Shown piece after piece: positions 1 through 7,522 of a stretch of DNA of 64,000 bases (within the stretch, counting starts at the first letter, position 1; each line of letters starts with the position of its first letter). A program made the translations under genes and the position numbers. A model generated the notes under the pieces. It worked only from the letters and a program-made list of their open reading frames with translations, did no database searches and was not told the origin of the DNA. The stretch is from Staphylococcus cohnii subsp. cohnii (GTDB lineage Bacteria; Bacillota; Bacilli; Staphylococcales; Staphylococcaceae): contig NZ_PPQC01000044.1 of NCBI RefSeq assembly GCF_002902365.1, positions 693 to 64,692 of the forward strand, read 5' to 3'.

Positions 1-118
1 TCGCTTTATTGCACTAAAGTCTTTCTTATTTCTAGCATATTGCCTTACCAGTCAATCAATATACCTAACAGATACATTGTTCACATGGGTAGAGAATTTG
101 ATGTGCTATCCGTTTGTG
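1..118 (-). pseudogene. Possible decayed or partial island gene at the window edge
   Basis: On the minus strand one frame can be read from a GTG at about position 78 to the window edge. It gives a peptide with the stretch YID-stop-LVRQYARNKKDF, where the stop is a TGA that could be a mutated Trp codon. A separate 19-codon ATG frame starts at 118. Neither has a strong ribosome-binding site. It looks like the start of a small phage-type protein interrupted by a stop, or chance reading. I do not recognise a family, and the rest lies outside the window. Confidence 0.2.
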
Positions 119-136
119 ATTCATGGAAACACTCCC

Positions 137-601
137 TTAACTTATTTTCTGTGTATTACCTTTAATATGGTGGGTCGGCATAACATAGTGACTATTTCTA
201 TCAATTTCTAACATACGTTTACCATCTCTGTATTTCTGCCAATATTTAGCATCTGCAGTGAGTTTATTAATTTCATCTAGTAAATAATTAATCGCTAAAT
301 GATCACCACGTAAATATATTGTCATATGCCCTACACTGTTATAGTTGAGTTTCAAATTGTACCCTCTTAACCACAAGAAAATTGATTCAGTATTTAACCT
401 TGATTGCAGTGTTGCCTGTCCTAAACTCGACAAACACCAATCACATGTTATAAAGTCTATTTCTAAATACTGATACTTGCCCTGTGTTTTATAGATGTGA
501 CAAATAGGTTTGTTAGCAATTTCTAAATTCTTAATATCATTAAAGTTGAGTTTCTTATTATTTAATTTGAATGAATCAGTTGGTATTGAATGCATTAACA
601 C
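137..601 (-). CDS. Island protein of unknown function (154 aa)
   Basis: This complete leftward frame follows the origin-like region of the island. An AGGAGGAC ribosome-binding site lies about 10 nt before a GTG at 601; an ATG two codons later (595) is the alternative start. The protein is soluble and basic, with two cysteines in a CDWC pair near residue 53 and a tail containing GKRMLEIDRNSHYVMP. No transmembrane segment or signal peptide is visible. I do not recognise a domain. Its place just beyond the primase and iterons, with phage-like composition, makes it an accessory gene of the same element. Confidence 0.7.
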   Translation of the reverse strand: MLMHSIPTDSFKLNNKKLNFNDIKNLEIANKPICHIYKTQGKYQYLEIDFITCDWCLSSLGQATLQSRLNTESIFLWLRGYNLKLNYNSVGHMTIYLRGDHLAINYLLDEINKLTADAKYWQKYRDGKRMLEIDRNSHYVMPTHHIKGNTQKIS

Positions 602-960
602 AGTTTATGAGTCCTCCTATTTTGAAATATGTTTAATAAGTTAATTCTATAATCACACGATTTACATTATTTTTAGTTACTAATGTTCCATATCTGTTGC
701 CACTATTGCATAGGTATCTCATTTTCTTAATCTCCTTTTTGTTCGTTACTTATTTTATTTCGTTACCAAAAACGCCATTTCATTACCACCATTACCAGTT
801 CGTTACCACTGATTTTTCTTACTGCCACAACGTGTTTAGTAGTTTACTGGTAATGAAAGAATGAAAATCAAGAAAAAACTTCTTATATATTAATGTCCTA
901 CTTCTTTTAGTTATTTGTATATTAACTTCTTAAAAATTGAAATTCCATTCACACTTTTGT

Positions 961-1003
961 CTATAAACCTTGTCATACCAACACTTAAGAGGTGGTAATG
1001 AAC
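961..1003. repeat. Imperfect 43-bp direct repeat, copy 1
   Basis: Positions 961-1003 match 1050-1092 without gaps at about 33 of 43 bases. Both copies begin CTATAAAC and end near an AATGAA iteron core. The differences fall partly in the iteron, so copy 1 carries the set-1 core (GGTAATGAA) and copy 2 the set-2 core (GTGAATGAA). Confidence 0.6.
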
Positions 1004-1049
1004 AATAATATTTCGTTCACAATAGTTCATATAAATGTGATTGAATGTA

Positions 1050-1092
1050 CTATAAACGCCGTAATATCAACATTTAATAGGTGTGAATGAAA
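1050..1092. repeat. Imperfect 43-bp direct repeat, copy 2
   Basis: Second copy of the repeat at 961-1003, ending in the inverted set-2 iteron GTGTGAATGAAA. The 89-bp offset between copies suggests a duplicated origin sub-module that later diverged. Confidence 0.6.
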
Positions 1093-1127
1093 TTTCAATT
1101 TATTCATCATTTCATTCACACTTTCAT

Positions 1128-3470
1128 TCACACTACTTTCAAATTAGTATTTATATACGATTGCTTTTGTTCCCCATGTGGTAAAAGTGTAGGGTCAAAA
1201 TGTCCTACTTTTGCTTGTAAGTCATTCACTGAATAATATCTAGGTTTATCTACCTTCCAATTTTTACCAAGATATCGTTCAAAACTTTTGCAGAATTTCC
1301 TTTCAGAAAGAGGTTTATAACCACTACGTTCACAGAAAAATTTATATCTGTAATAAACAATCGTTTTAGGTACTTTATCAACATTCCATTTATCAAACTC
1401 TGTGACTTTAAAATCATATACTGGGTCATTATCTTGAACATATTCTTCTAATAATTCAGCTGACACTCTAGGAAGAATAAACTTGTTGAAATTTAAATTT
1501 ATAGCTTTGTGAAGTACATATTCTAGTACCTTTTTATCAGCAAGATATTTTTCTTTGATATCTGGATTTTCTTTTGTACCGTTAAAATCTGCGTTAAATG
1601 GTACTATTAAAAGTCGTCTGTTTGTACCACCAGTTTTATTTTTAAATCTCGGCATACCATTTGTAGATTGAATTACTGTAGTTCTAAAAACTGTACGATA
1701 TGGTTGTTTATTCTTTATATTTACAAGCACTGGATCACCTGTAACTACACTATTAAAGTTCGAGCTATCCTCAATATTTACGCCTACAGGAACATCATCA
1801 CCGATCACAAGTGTTTTACCTTCTAGTACGCCTAATTTAAACTCTTGGTCAAATTCATTAACTTTAAGACTCGCTACATTATCAAAACCGATTAAGTTAG
1901 TAAGTAACGTTTGGAAAGTGCCTTTAGCATTATTTCCATCACCTACAAGGAATATTGCTTTCTTGCGTGTGTAGTTTCCATTTAATGAATCATTAATAAC
2001 TTGCCATAATAATGTAAATACTTCTCTATCACTACATGCAACTTCTTCTAACCAGCTATCAAAACTCCAACCATTAATAACTGGTGCTTTAGGATTATCA
2101 ATATAATTAGTTGAAATCTTAGTAGTAAACACATAGTTAGGTGTAAAAGATTCTAATTTCATAGTTTTTCTGTTAAACACACCGTTATTTACTGGTATTA
2201 AATGTGGTTCGTTTGTTTTATCTATAACATCTACCATATTAGTTAAATGATATATAACTTCTTGTGCTTTCTTCTCATTGTGTCTAGGCTCTAACCAAGA
2301 AATAATACGTTTAATAATTGCAGTGTTCTGTGTGTAGATGCCTTTTTCGCTTTGATACATTGCTAATTTTGTATTTTCTTCTAAATCGAATATCACGAAT
2401 TTTATTACATCATTGAGCAATACAGCACATCTATTTGTTCCAATTGTTTGTGGTGGTCTACCTGATGCTTCACCATTTTCTTTCGCTTTCTCAAACTCTG
2501 CTTTCATAAATGCTAACTCTTCGTTTCGAATCAATGATATAGTGTATCTAAGCGATTGCCCTGTACCTCTCAAATTAGGCTCGTATATTGTTTCTTGGTT
2601 TACAATAGCTGTATCCAGTTCGTTATTTCCCCACGTTGAATTGCCACGCTTTTCGTCCCATTTGTCAGTAAGATTATTGTAGGCTAAAAATATTCGTTCC
2701 ATTTGTAACTTATCTCTACCAGTATAAAAAGCTAATACTCTTAATAGACTTTGTACTGCTTCACTAGGACTATCAAAAATATCTTCATACTCACCAGCAA
2801 GTAGTTTTTTATATTTGCTTTTCTTCATCATCATTTTAACGATTTCATCATCTGTAAAAATACTGCTTCCAGTTTTAGCAATTGTTAAATTTTGTCTTTT
2901 AGGTTCTGCTTTAAAATACCTTTCAACAATATTATTAATAGTTTCTTGGTCATCACAAATTTCACTTTGCCCGATGGTGTGACCTGTAACAGTCATAAAG
3001 CGCCCTGTGTCATACAATTCAATATCTAAGTCAGTACGTTTCTTTTTGCGTTCATCTGGTAATGTACCTTTGAAGAAACAATGTAAGCCTGTTCCACTCG
3101 GTGATAATTCACAATAAGTTAATTCAGTCATTTCTATTGCTAGATCAGATTTTAATTGACCAGTATCATGATTGACTGCATCATCTATATCCAAGCAAAT
3201 GTAATTATCATCATCACTTAATACAAAGCCAATGCCATTATATTGTTCATCACTATCACAAAGTGAAATGACATCTTGAAATTCAAGCCATGTACTAACA
3301 TTTGTAGAACTTGCTTTATAACCTTCTGTGCTATATGGGACTTTGCTATATACTTGTTGTTTTTCTATCCATTCAGCACGCCACAATACCCATTTAGGCA
3401 ATTGTTTTAATTCATCGGGTATTTCTAGCGCATTGACTTCAATGATTTTATCTTTTTCCTTAATTGCCAT
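1128..3470 (-). CDS. Primase-helicase of the island (PrimPol-like plus D5/SF3 helicase)
   Basis: This 780-aa protein should prime and unwind DNA at the adjacent origin. Residues 1-190 look like an archaeo-eukaryotic-type primase domain, with an acidic motif CLDIDDA near residue 92, SGTGLHCFFKG near 125 and a DTGRFMTVTG segment. The C-terminal half is a phage/plasmid superfamily 3 (D5/P4-type) helicase: Walker A GDGNNAKGT near 510, Walker B LVIGDD near 556 and GGTNRR near 617, the likely arginine finger. The start has a GGGAGG ribosome-binding site. Primase and replication helicase form one chain here. Its 3' end overlaps the last set-2 iterons. Family membership is firm; the role in this island is inferred. 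Confidence 0.85.
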   Translation of the reverse strand: MAIKEKDKIIEVNALEIPDELKQLPKWVLWRAEWIEKQQVYSKVPYSTEGYKASSTNVSTWLEFQDVISLCDSDEQYNGIGFVLSDDDNYICLDIDDAVNHDTGQLKSDLAIEMTELTYCELSPSGTGLHCFFKGTLPDERKKKRTDLDIELYDTGRFMTVTGHTIGQSEICDDQETINNIVERYFKAEPKRQNLTIAKTGSSIFTDDEIVKMMMKKSKYKKLLAGEYEDIFDSPSEAVQSLLRVLAFYTGRDKLQMERIFLAYNNLTDKWDEKRGNSTWGNNELDTAIVNQETIYEPNLRGTGQSLRYTISLIRNEELAFMKAEFEKAKENGEASGRPPQTIGTNRCAVLLNDVIKFVIFDLEENTKLAMYQSEKGIYTQNTAIIKRIISWLEPRHNEKKAQEVIYHLTNMVDVIDKTNEPHLIPVNNGVFNRKTMKLESFTPNYVFTTKISTNYIDNPKAPVINGWSFDSWLEEVACSDREVFTLLWQVINDSLNGNYTRKKAIFLVGDGNNAKGTFQTLLTNLIGFDNVASLKVNEFDQEFKLGVLEGKTLVIGDDVPVGVNIEDSSNFNSVVTGDPVLVNIKNKQPYRTVFRTTVIQSTNGMPRFKNKTGGTNRRLLIVPFNADFNGTKENPDIKEKYLADKKVLEYVLHKAINLNFNKFILPRVSAELLEEYVQDNDPVYDFKVTEFDKWNVDKVPKTIVYYRYKFFCERSGYKPLSERKFCKSFERYLGKNWKVDKPRYYSVNDLQAKVGHFDPTLLPHGEQKQSYINTNLKVV

Positions 3471-3576
3471 TAAATTCCTCCCTATTCACTTCAAAAACGA
3501 AGCACGGAATGATATAATATATTTATATATATAAGCTATTCCATGCTTGTTTTGCTTTATTGTTATCGAAATTCAT

Positions 3577-3882
3577 CTATGCGTTGTCAGATTCTGTCGC
3601 CAAACATTCATCTGATGACGCTTTTTCTATATCTAATGCTTTAAAATCTTTGATTAACTTATCAAATTGCTTTAGATACACTAGCATTAACTCAGTTGTA
3701 TGTTCATGTTGTATACGAGATTCGTTATAACCAATTGCATAGCTTATTTTTTCATCTTTAGTTGTTAAATCTCTTTTAGTAAACATTTCATCACCATGCC
3801 ACACGTGTGCTGTTACAACATCATCAATTTTTTCTTTCAATAATTCAAATTCACATATCAAATCTTTCTGATTCCAGTTCAT
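3577..3882 (-). CDS. DUF1474-like island protein (101 aa)
   Basis: A small charged protein beginning MNWNQKDLICEFELLKEKID, with central KDEKISYAIGYNESRI. This matches my memory of the DUF1474 proteins encoded in staphylococcal pathogenicity islands, usually just upstream of the primase as here. Its function is unknown in the family. It ends about 100 bp before the primase start and begins next to the 65-aa gene upstream, so all are probably one leftward operon. It looks helical and soluble, with no membrane segment. Confidence 0.65.
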   Translation of the reverse strand: MNWNQKDLICEFELLKEKIDDVVTAHVWHGDEMFTKRDLTTKDEKISYAIGYNESRIQHEHTTELMLVYLKQFDKLIKDFKALDIEKASSDECLATESDNA

Positions 3883-3883
3883 T

Positions 3884-4081
3884 TTACTTAACCTCCATAC
3901 TCCCTAGTTTTTGCATTGCCCATTCCATCATTGCTTCCAAATGTTCTTCATGATTTTTTATTTCAACCCATTCATGCTTACCTTCTTTTACCTTATGCTT
4001 GTATTCTGTTTGCTTATTATCAATGACTGCTTCAAATGTGTTTAGAATATCGCATAATATCTCTAATTGTGTTTGATTCAT
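3884..4081 (-). CDS. Small island protein (65 aa), unknown
   Basis: This frame overlaps the stop of the upstream 65-aa gene by one base and ends one base before the DUF1474-like gene, the tight packing of a translated phage-type operon. The protein is helical and charged (EHLEAMMEWAMQKLG) with no recognisable domain. I assign no function. Confidence 0.6.
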   Translation of the reverse strand: MNQTQLEILCDILNTFEAVIDNKQTEYKHKVKEGKHEWVEIKNHEEHLEAMMEWAMQKLGSMEVK

Positions 4082-4278
4082 TATTTAGCTCCCTCTCTAA
4101 TTTGTTTCATTTGCATTTTTAAATCATTTAAATCAATAAATAACTTGTTATTTAAATTGAATAGTAGTTCTCCCAAATCTTCGCTGATTTCTTCATCAAG
4201 TGGTTTTGAATTGCAGTAATCTACTAACCATTTCATCAATTCATTTGCATAGTCACTTTGACCTAAAATATGATGCAT
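4081..4278 (-). CDS. Small island protein (65 aa), unknown
   Basis: A compact acidic protein beginning MHHILGQSDYANELMKW, predicted helical by eye, overlapping the next gene by one base. It has no signal peptide or known motif. Operon position is the main support for it being real. Confidence 0.55.
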   Translation of the reverse strand: MHHILGQSDYANELMKWLVDYCNSKPLDEEISEDLGELLFNLNNKLFIDLNDLKMQMKQIREGAK

Positions 4279-4315
4279 TTTTTCTGTTTGTACGATATAT
4301 TCATCTTATGTCATA

Positions 4316-4498
4316 TTATTTCTCTCCTATTTTATATTTACGTCTGATTCTTCTATCTTCCAAACTATCTTTTATCACAATTGATATAAGTGATAGTGGT
4401 GTATATAATGCCAGCGCATTAAAGATGTCATCTGTGTATATTCCTACTGCTGCTGACACTGAAGCACTTGCGGTAATTAATGCTATAAATGTTTTCAT
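4316..4498 (-). CDS. Small putative membrane protein (60 aa)
   Basis: The first 45 residues are largely hydrophobic (MKTFIALITASASVSAAVG, then ALALYTPLSLISIVI), consistent with one or two membrane segments, and the tail is basic (RRIRRKYKIGEK). An AGGAGGAT ribosome-binding site stands just upstream. It could be a small membrane effector or a signal-anchored peptide; no family is recognised. The region is also open on the other strand, but that reading lacks a ribosome-binding site and operon context. Confidence 0.5.
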   Translation of the reverse strand: MKTFIALITASASVSAAVGIYTDDIFNALALYTPLSLISIVIKDSLEDRRIRRKYKIGEK

Positions 4499-4507
4499 TC
4501 TATCCTC

Positions 4508-4768
4508 CTAAGAATTATATATTTCGTTAAAATTTTTCTTGATGTAATCTTTCATTGGTTCTGCTAAAAACTTGTAATGATCTGCTTGTGATTTAGGCTC
4601 ATGTACATACCTTTCAATATCCTTTTTAAATTTTGGATTTAGCAATAGTTTTTTCATAATTGAATTCCTTGATAATTGCATGTGTGACTGTAAATCTTTG
4701 AATGACCACACAAGCTTAGGTTCATTGATAATTACAATACCTTCACTTTCTTGTAGTTGTTCTTGCAT
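4508..4768 (-). CDS. DUF771-like phage protein (86 aa)
   Basis: The ATG at 4768 has an ideal AAGGAGGTGA site 5 nt upstream; a GTG three codons earlier overlaps that site and is unlikely. The centre (VWSFKDLQSHMQLSRNSIMKK) reads like a short helix-turn-helix, followed by a phage-type tail (HYKFLAEPMKDYIKKNF). This layout resembles DUF771/excisionase-like proteins of Gram-positive phages and islands, which bind DNA. A role in excision or early regulation is possible, but the family call is from memory. Confidence 0.55.
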   Translation of the reverse strand: MQEQLQESEGIVIINEPKLVWSFKDLQSHMQLSRNSIMKKLLLNPKFKKDIERYVHEPKSQADHYKFLAEPMKDYIKKNFNEIYNS

Positions 4769-4784
4769 TATTTTCACCTCCTTA

Positions 4785-5408
4785 TTAAGCAGTAGCTTGT
4801 GTATTTAAGTATTTATTGTAGATAGTTTTACTGACTGAAATATCTAAACCAAATTTGTTAATAGAAGTCATTAAATCGACTGTGTCATCTAAAATTTGTT
4901 GACGAATAATTAACATATCCTCACTCATTTGTTCTTTTTTCAAAGCTTTATCATAACCAAACAATGTTGAAACACATTTATTAACTACAGTTTGACATTT
5001 CATATAACTAATCTTATTGGGATTAGATAAACCTTTTTGCAAAACGTCCATAGCTTTTCGTTGATGCTGCTTATCCATTAAATCAAATACTTCATGTTGC
5101 TTTAATCCGATTGATTGTCTTAACTCTTTAATAACTTGCTTAACCCATTTCTTAAACTCATCAGCTTCATCACGTCTACTATTCCAAATAGCTTCGTAAA
5201 TGCCTACTTCTGAAATAATTACAGCTTTTTGCTTACCTTTAAGGGTGTCCACATTATGGACAGCCTTTTCACTCTCATCTAATAATCTAGTCATATGTGG
5301 TGTGTGTGAATACCCTAATGCTTTAGCAACATCACCTGCTATTGCCCAATACTCTCCGTCTTTTTCGATAAAACGAATTTCTTTGTCGTCAAAAATTTGT
5401 TTAATCAT
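4785..5408 (-). CDS. Bro-N domain antirepressor-like protein (207 aa)
   Basis: Residues 1-105 form a Bro-N domain (WAIAGDVAKALGYSHTPHMT, then IISEVGIYEAIWNSRRDEAD), the DNA-binding fold of BRO and phage antirepressors. The C-terminal half (about 110-207) is helical and phage-specific. Such proteins counter or replace the CI-like repressor at the lytic switch. The gene begins directly after the Cro-like gene (its stop TAA is followed by C and then this ATG) with an AAAGGAGG site, so it is the second gene of the early leftward operon. Target and partner are unknown. Confidence 0.75.
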   Translation of the reverse strand: MIKQIFDDKEIRFIEKDGEYWAIAGDVAKALGYSHTPHMTRLLDESEKAVHNVDTLKGKQKAVIISEVGIYEAIWNSRRDEADEFKKWVKQVIKELRQSIGLKQHEVFDLMDKQHQRKAMDVLQKGLSNPNKISYMKCQTVVNKCVSTLFGYDKALKKEQMSEDMLIIRQQILDDTVDLMTSINKFGLDISVSKTIYNKYLNTQATA

Positions 5409-5409
5409 G

Positions 5410-5619
5410 TTACGCCTCCTTTATTTTAAAAAAATCATCAAAGTTTATTCCCAAACTATCTGTAATGAGTTTTGCAGTTTTAGGACTAACTTTTTTATCT
5501 TTAAATAAGATAGTTAAAGTAGCAGGAGAAACTCCTATTAAAGATGCAAAACTATTTTTCGTGTTGCCACTCATTACGATTTGCTTATTTAATTCTTTAG
5601 GGGCTTTGACTTCAATCAT
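5410..5619 (-). CDS. Cro-like helix-turn-helix regulator (69 aa)
   Basis: A single XRE-type helix-turn-helix protein with recognition region FASLIGVSPATLTILFKDKKVS (about residues 24-46) and GINFDDFF near the C-terminus. It is the first gene of the leftward operon, divergent from the 217-aa regulator, with GAGGTGA upstream of the ATG. In SaPI-type islands this place is held by str, opposite stl. It probably competes for the operator in the 145-bp intergenic region. The position supports this role; the sequence shows only the HTH fold. Confidence 0.75.
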   Translation of the reverse strand: MIEVKAPKELNKQIVMSGNTKNSFASLIGVSPATLTILFKDKKVSPKTAKLITDSLGINFDDFFKIKEA

Positions 5620-5638
5620 TTACGTTCACCTCATTTCT

Positions 5639-5658
5639 AGAGATAAATTTTTATCTCT
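5639..5658. promoter_or_regulatory. Candidate operator between the divergent regulators
   Basis: An inverted repeat with perfect 9-bp arms, AGAGATAAA and TTTATCTCT, separated by two bases. It lies 20 bp before the Cro-like gene, inside the divergent control region (5620-5764). Size and place fit a dimeric XRE-family repressor site. Binding is inferred. Confidence 0.5.
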
Positions 5659-5764
5659 TTTAACTTAATTTAACTCTACTATATTTATCAATTTATGTCT
5701 AGTGGTAATTTTCTATTTCTTTAAAAAGTTTTTAATGTTACTATTCATATAGAGGTGATTGAAA

Positions 5765-6418
5765 ATGATTGAAAAAGAATTAAGCTCTAAAATAGGCGAA
5801 GAGTTAAAGAAGGCTAGAAAAAAATATAAAGTGTCTGCCCAAAAAATTGGTGACGTGTTAGGATATTCTCAAAGCCATATTAGTGGCATTGAAAATGGCA
5901 CAAAAATTATTCCAAACAAAAGATTTATCACTAACTATTTGAAATTTATTACCAATTCCAATTTTTCTGAAATGAATTTTTATATTAATAATATAAACGA
6001 AATAGCAAATGGTGAAATCCAACTTGCCACTTATTTAGATGATAGTACGTCATTAATGAATGCGTTAGTTAATGATTACGAAGATGATACTTCACAAATT
6101 AATTCTTTAAAATATGAAAAACGAAATGGAGAAAGCGATAAAGAGCATTTTGATTTTCCAATAAATGATATAATGTTTCATTTAACAGATTCAGAAAATC
6201 CAAAATACTTTAACAAAATTAAATTGAGTATAAGCGACAAAGAACATATAAATAAATACATCGAAGATTATATTGTTTTAAAATATAAAATTCATTTATC
6301 ACAATTGAACGACTTGTATAATAAACATAAAATTAACGAAAAATCATATAATCAAGAATATTATCAAATTGATAGAATTTTAAAGTCTATTAAAGGGGAT
6401 AACTATGGCAAGCTTTGA
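5765..6418 (+). CDS. Master HTH repressor of the island (Stl-like position, 217 aa)
   Basis: The N-terminal 70 residues are an XRE-type helix-turn-helix (KKYKVSAQKIGDVLGYSQSH, then ISGIENGTKIIP). The rest is acidic and helical without a visible LexA-type peptidase motif, so relief of repression probably does not use RecA self-cleavage. It overlaps the integrase start by 14 nt and is divergent from the small regulator, exactly as SaPI stl relates to int and str. In SaPIs a helper-phage protein binds and removes Stl; the inducer here is unknown. The ATG at 5765 has GAGGTGA 6 nt upstream and is preferred to the TTG at 5759. Confidence 0.7.
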   Translation: MIEKELSSKIGEELKKARKKYKVSAQKIGDVLGYSQSHISGIENGTKIIPNKRFITNYLKFITNSNFSEMNFYINNINEIANGEIQLATYLDDSTSLMNALVNDYEDDTSQINSLKYEKRNGESDKEHFDFPINDIMFHLTDSENPKYFNKIKLSISDKEHINKYIEDYIVLKYKIHLSQLNDLYNKHKINEKSYNQEYYQIDRILKSIKGDNYGKL

Positions 6419-7454
6419 AAAGCGAGGTAAAACATGGAGATATTCAATCTCATATGTAGATGATGAAGGCAATCGCAAAAAAGTTCAAAAAGGTGGTTAT
6501 CGTACTAAGCAAGAAGCTAAACGAATTGCAGAAGATTTAGAGTATAAAATGAGAAATGGATATGCTATAAGTAATGATGTGACGTTCGCAGACTACTTTT
6601 ACCAATGGTATGAAGTTAATAAAAAGCCTCACGTATCGGAATCAACCAAGAAACATTATGAATCTGCATACAAGCATATTAAAGACCATTTTAGATACAA
6701 GTTATTAAAAGATATTAAACGTACTGAATACCAAAAGTTTCTCAATGAGTACGGTTTAACGCATAGTTATGAAACGATTAGAAAGTTGAATAGTTATATA
6801 CGCAATGCATTCGATGATGCTATACATGAAGGTTATGTTATTAAAAACCCTACATACAAAGCAGAATTACACGCATCTATTCCAGCTAAGACGGAAGAAA
6901 TGAAGTTTATTAACGAATCAGAATTCAAAAAACTTAAACATTATTTTGAACAAAAAAATACCACCTCATCACTTGTGCTATTAGTAGCACTTGCAACAGG
7001 TGGTAGATTTTCAGAAATCGCTAAATTGAAACGTGAAGATCTGGATATTAAAAATAATAAAATTCATTTAAGAGGTACCAAGACCGAAACATCAGACAGA
7101 ATAATAAGTATTGATGCAGTAACTATGAAACGTATACAATCATTTATTGATTCACGACCTACTAATATCAGTGGTTACATCTTTACTGTTGATGGTAAAA
7201 CGATAACTAACGCTGCTGTAAACAAAGTACTGAGAAAAGCATGTGCTAATCTAAATATAAAAGAGATAACTATTCACTCGCTAAGACACAGTTTCTGTTC
7301 TATACTCATACATCATGGCTTTTCAATACTATATATATCAAAACATTTAGGGCATTCCAATCCAGCCACAACACAATCCATTTACTCCCACCTACTTCAG
7401 GAAACCTATGAACGTGAAGATGAAAAAGCAATGAAATTATTAGAAACTATTTAA
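6405..7454 (+). CDS. int: Tyrosine recombinase / integrase of the island (349 aa)
   Basis: It integrates and excises the element. Residues 1-50 are an AP2-like arm-binding domain (GKTWRYSISYVDDEGNRKK), about 58-150 the SAM-like core-binding domain, and 165-349 the catalytic domain. The full catalytic set is present: R201 (GGRFSE), K226, H291 and R294 (HSLRH), H317 (LGHSN) and Y327 (IYSHL). Length is typical of SaPI and Gram-positive phage integrases. Translation probably couples to the overlapping regulator gene. An intrinsic terminator follows directly. The enzyme looks intact, so mobility may be retained. Confidence 0.9.
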   Translation: MASFEKRGKTWRYSISYVDDEGNRKKVQKGGYRTKQEAKRIAEDLEYKMRNGYAISNDVTFADYFYQWYEVNKKPHVSESTKKHYESAYKHIKDHFRYKLLKDIKRTEYQKFLNEYGLTHSYETIRKLNSYIRNAFDDAIHEGYVIKNPTYKAELHASIPAKTEEMKFINESEFKKLKHYFEQKNTTSSLVLLVALATGGRFSEIAKLKREDLDIKNNKIHLRGTKTETSDRIISIDAVTMKRIQSFIDSRPTNISGYIFTVDGKTITNAAVNKVLRKACANLNIKEITIHSLRHSFCSILIHHGFSILYISKHLGHSNPATTQSIYSHLLQETYEREDEKAMKLLETI

Positions 7455-7455
7455 G

Positions 7456-7487
7456 CCACTTAATAATAAATATTAGGTGGTTTTTTA
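7456..7487 (+). terminator. Integrase terminator
   Basis: Hairpin arms CCACTTAATA (7456-7465) and TATTAGGTGG (7471-7480), with one mismatch, followed by six T residues, begin two bases after the integrase stop. Confidence 0.75.
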
Positions 7488-7503
7488 TTATAATTTATAT
7501 TTC

Positions 7504-7522
7504 AGTCCCCAAATAGTCCCCA
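7504..7522. repeat. Tandem 8-bp repeat, possible integrase arm sites
   Basis: AGTCCCCA occurs at 7504-7511 and again at 7515-7522, an 11-bp period close to one helical turn. It lies 50-70 bp after the integrase stop, where arm-type sites of an att region are expected. The assignment is inferred from position and phasing. Confidence 0.4.

Larger units (their letters stand above)
742..1134. other. Probable replication origin of the island (two iteron sets)
   Basis: This non-coding stretch downstream of the primase gene holds two families of short repeats. Set 1 is TTCGTTACC/TTCATTACC-like at 742-750, 758-767, 778-787, 789-796 and 798-807, with inverted copies GGTAATGAA at 849-857 and 994-1002. 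Set 2 is TTCATTCACAC-like at 945-954, 1012-1020, 1111-1121 and 1124-1134, with an inverted copy at 1081-1091. An AT-rich stretch (about 855-945) lies between the main clusters. SaPI origins are known to sit beside the replication gene as iteron sets flanking AT-rich DNA, so I infer the origin recognised by the adjacent primase-helicase. Confidence 0.6.

Noticed and set aside
2413..2682. An 89-aa plus-strand frame inside the primase gene
   Set aside because: It lies wholly within the coding region of a well-supported protein and has no ribosome-binding site, so it is a shadow frame.
1..7454. A complete prophage
   Set aside because: No capsid, portal, tail or holin-type genes are in view and the gene order fits a satellite island; the left side beyond the window could still change this.
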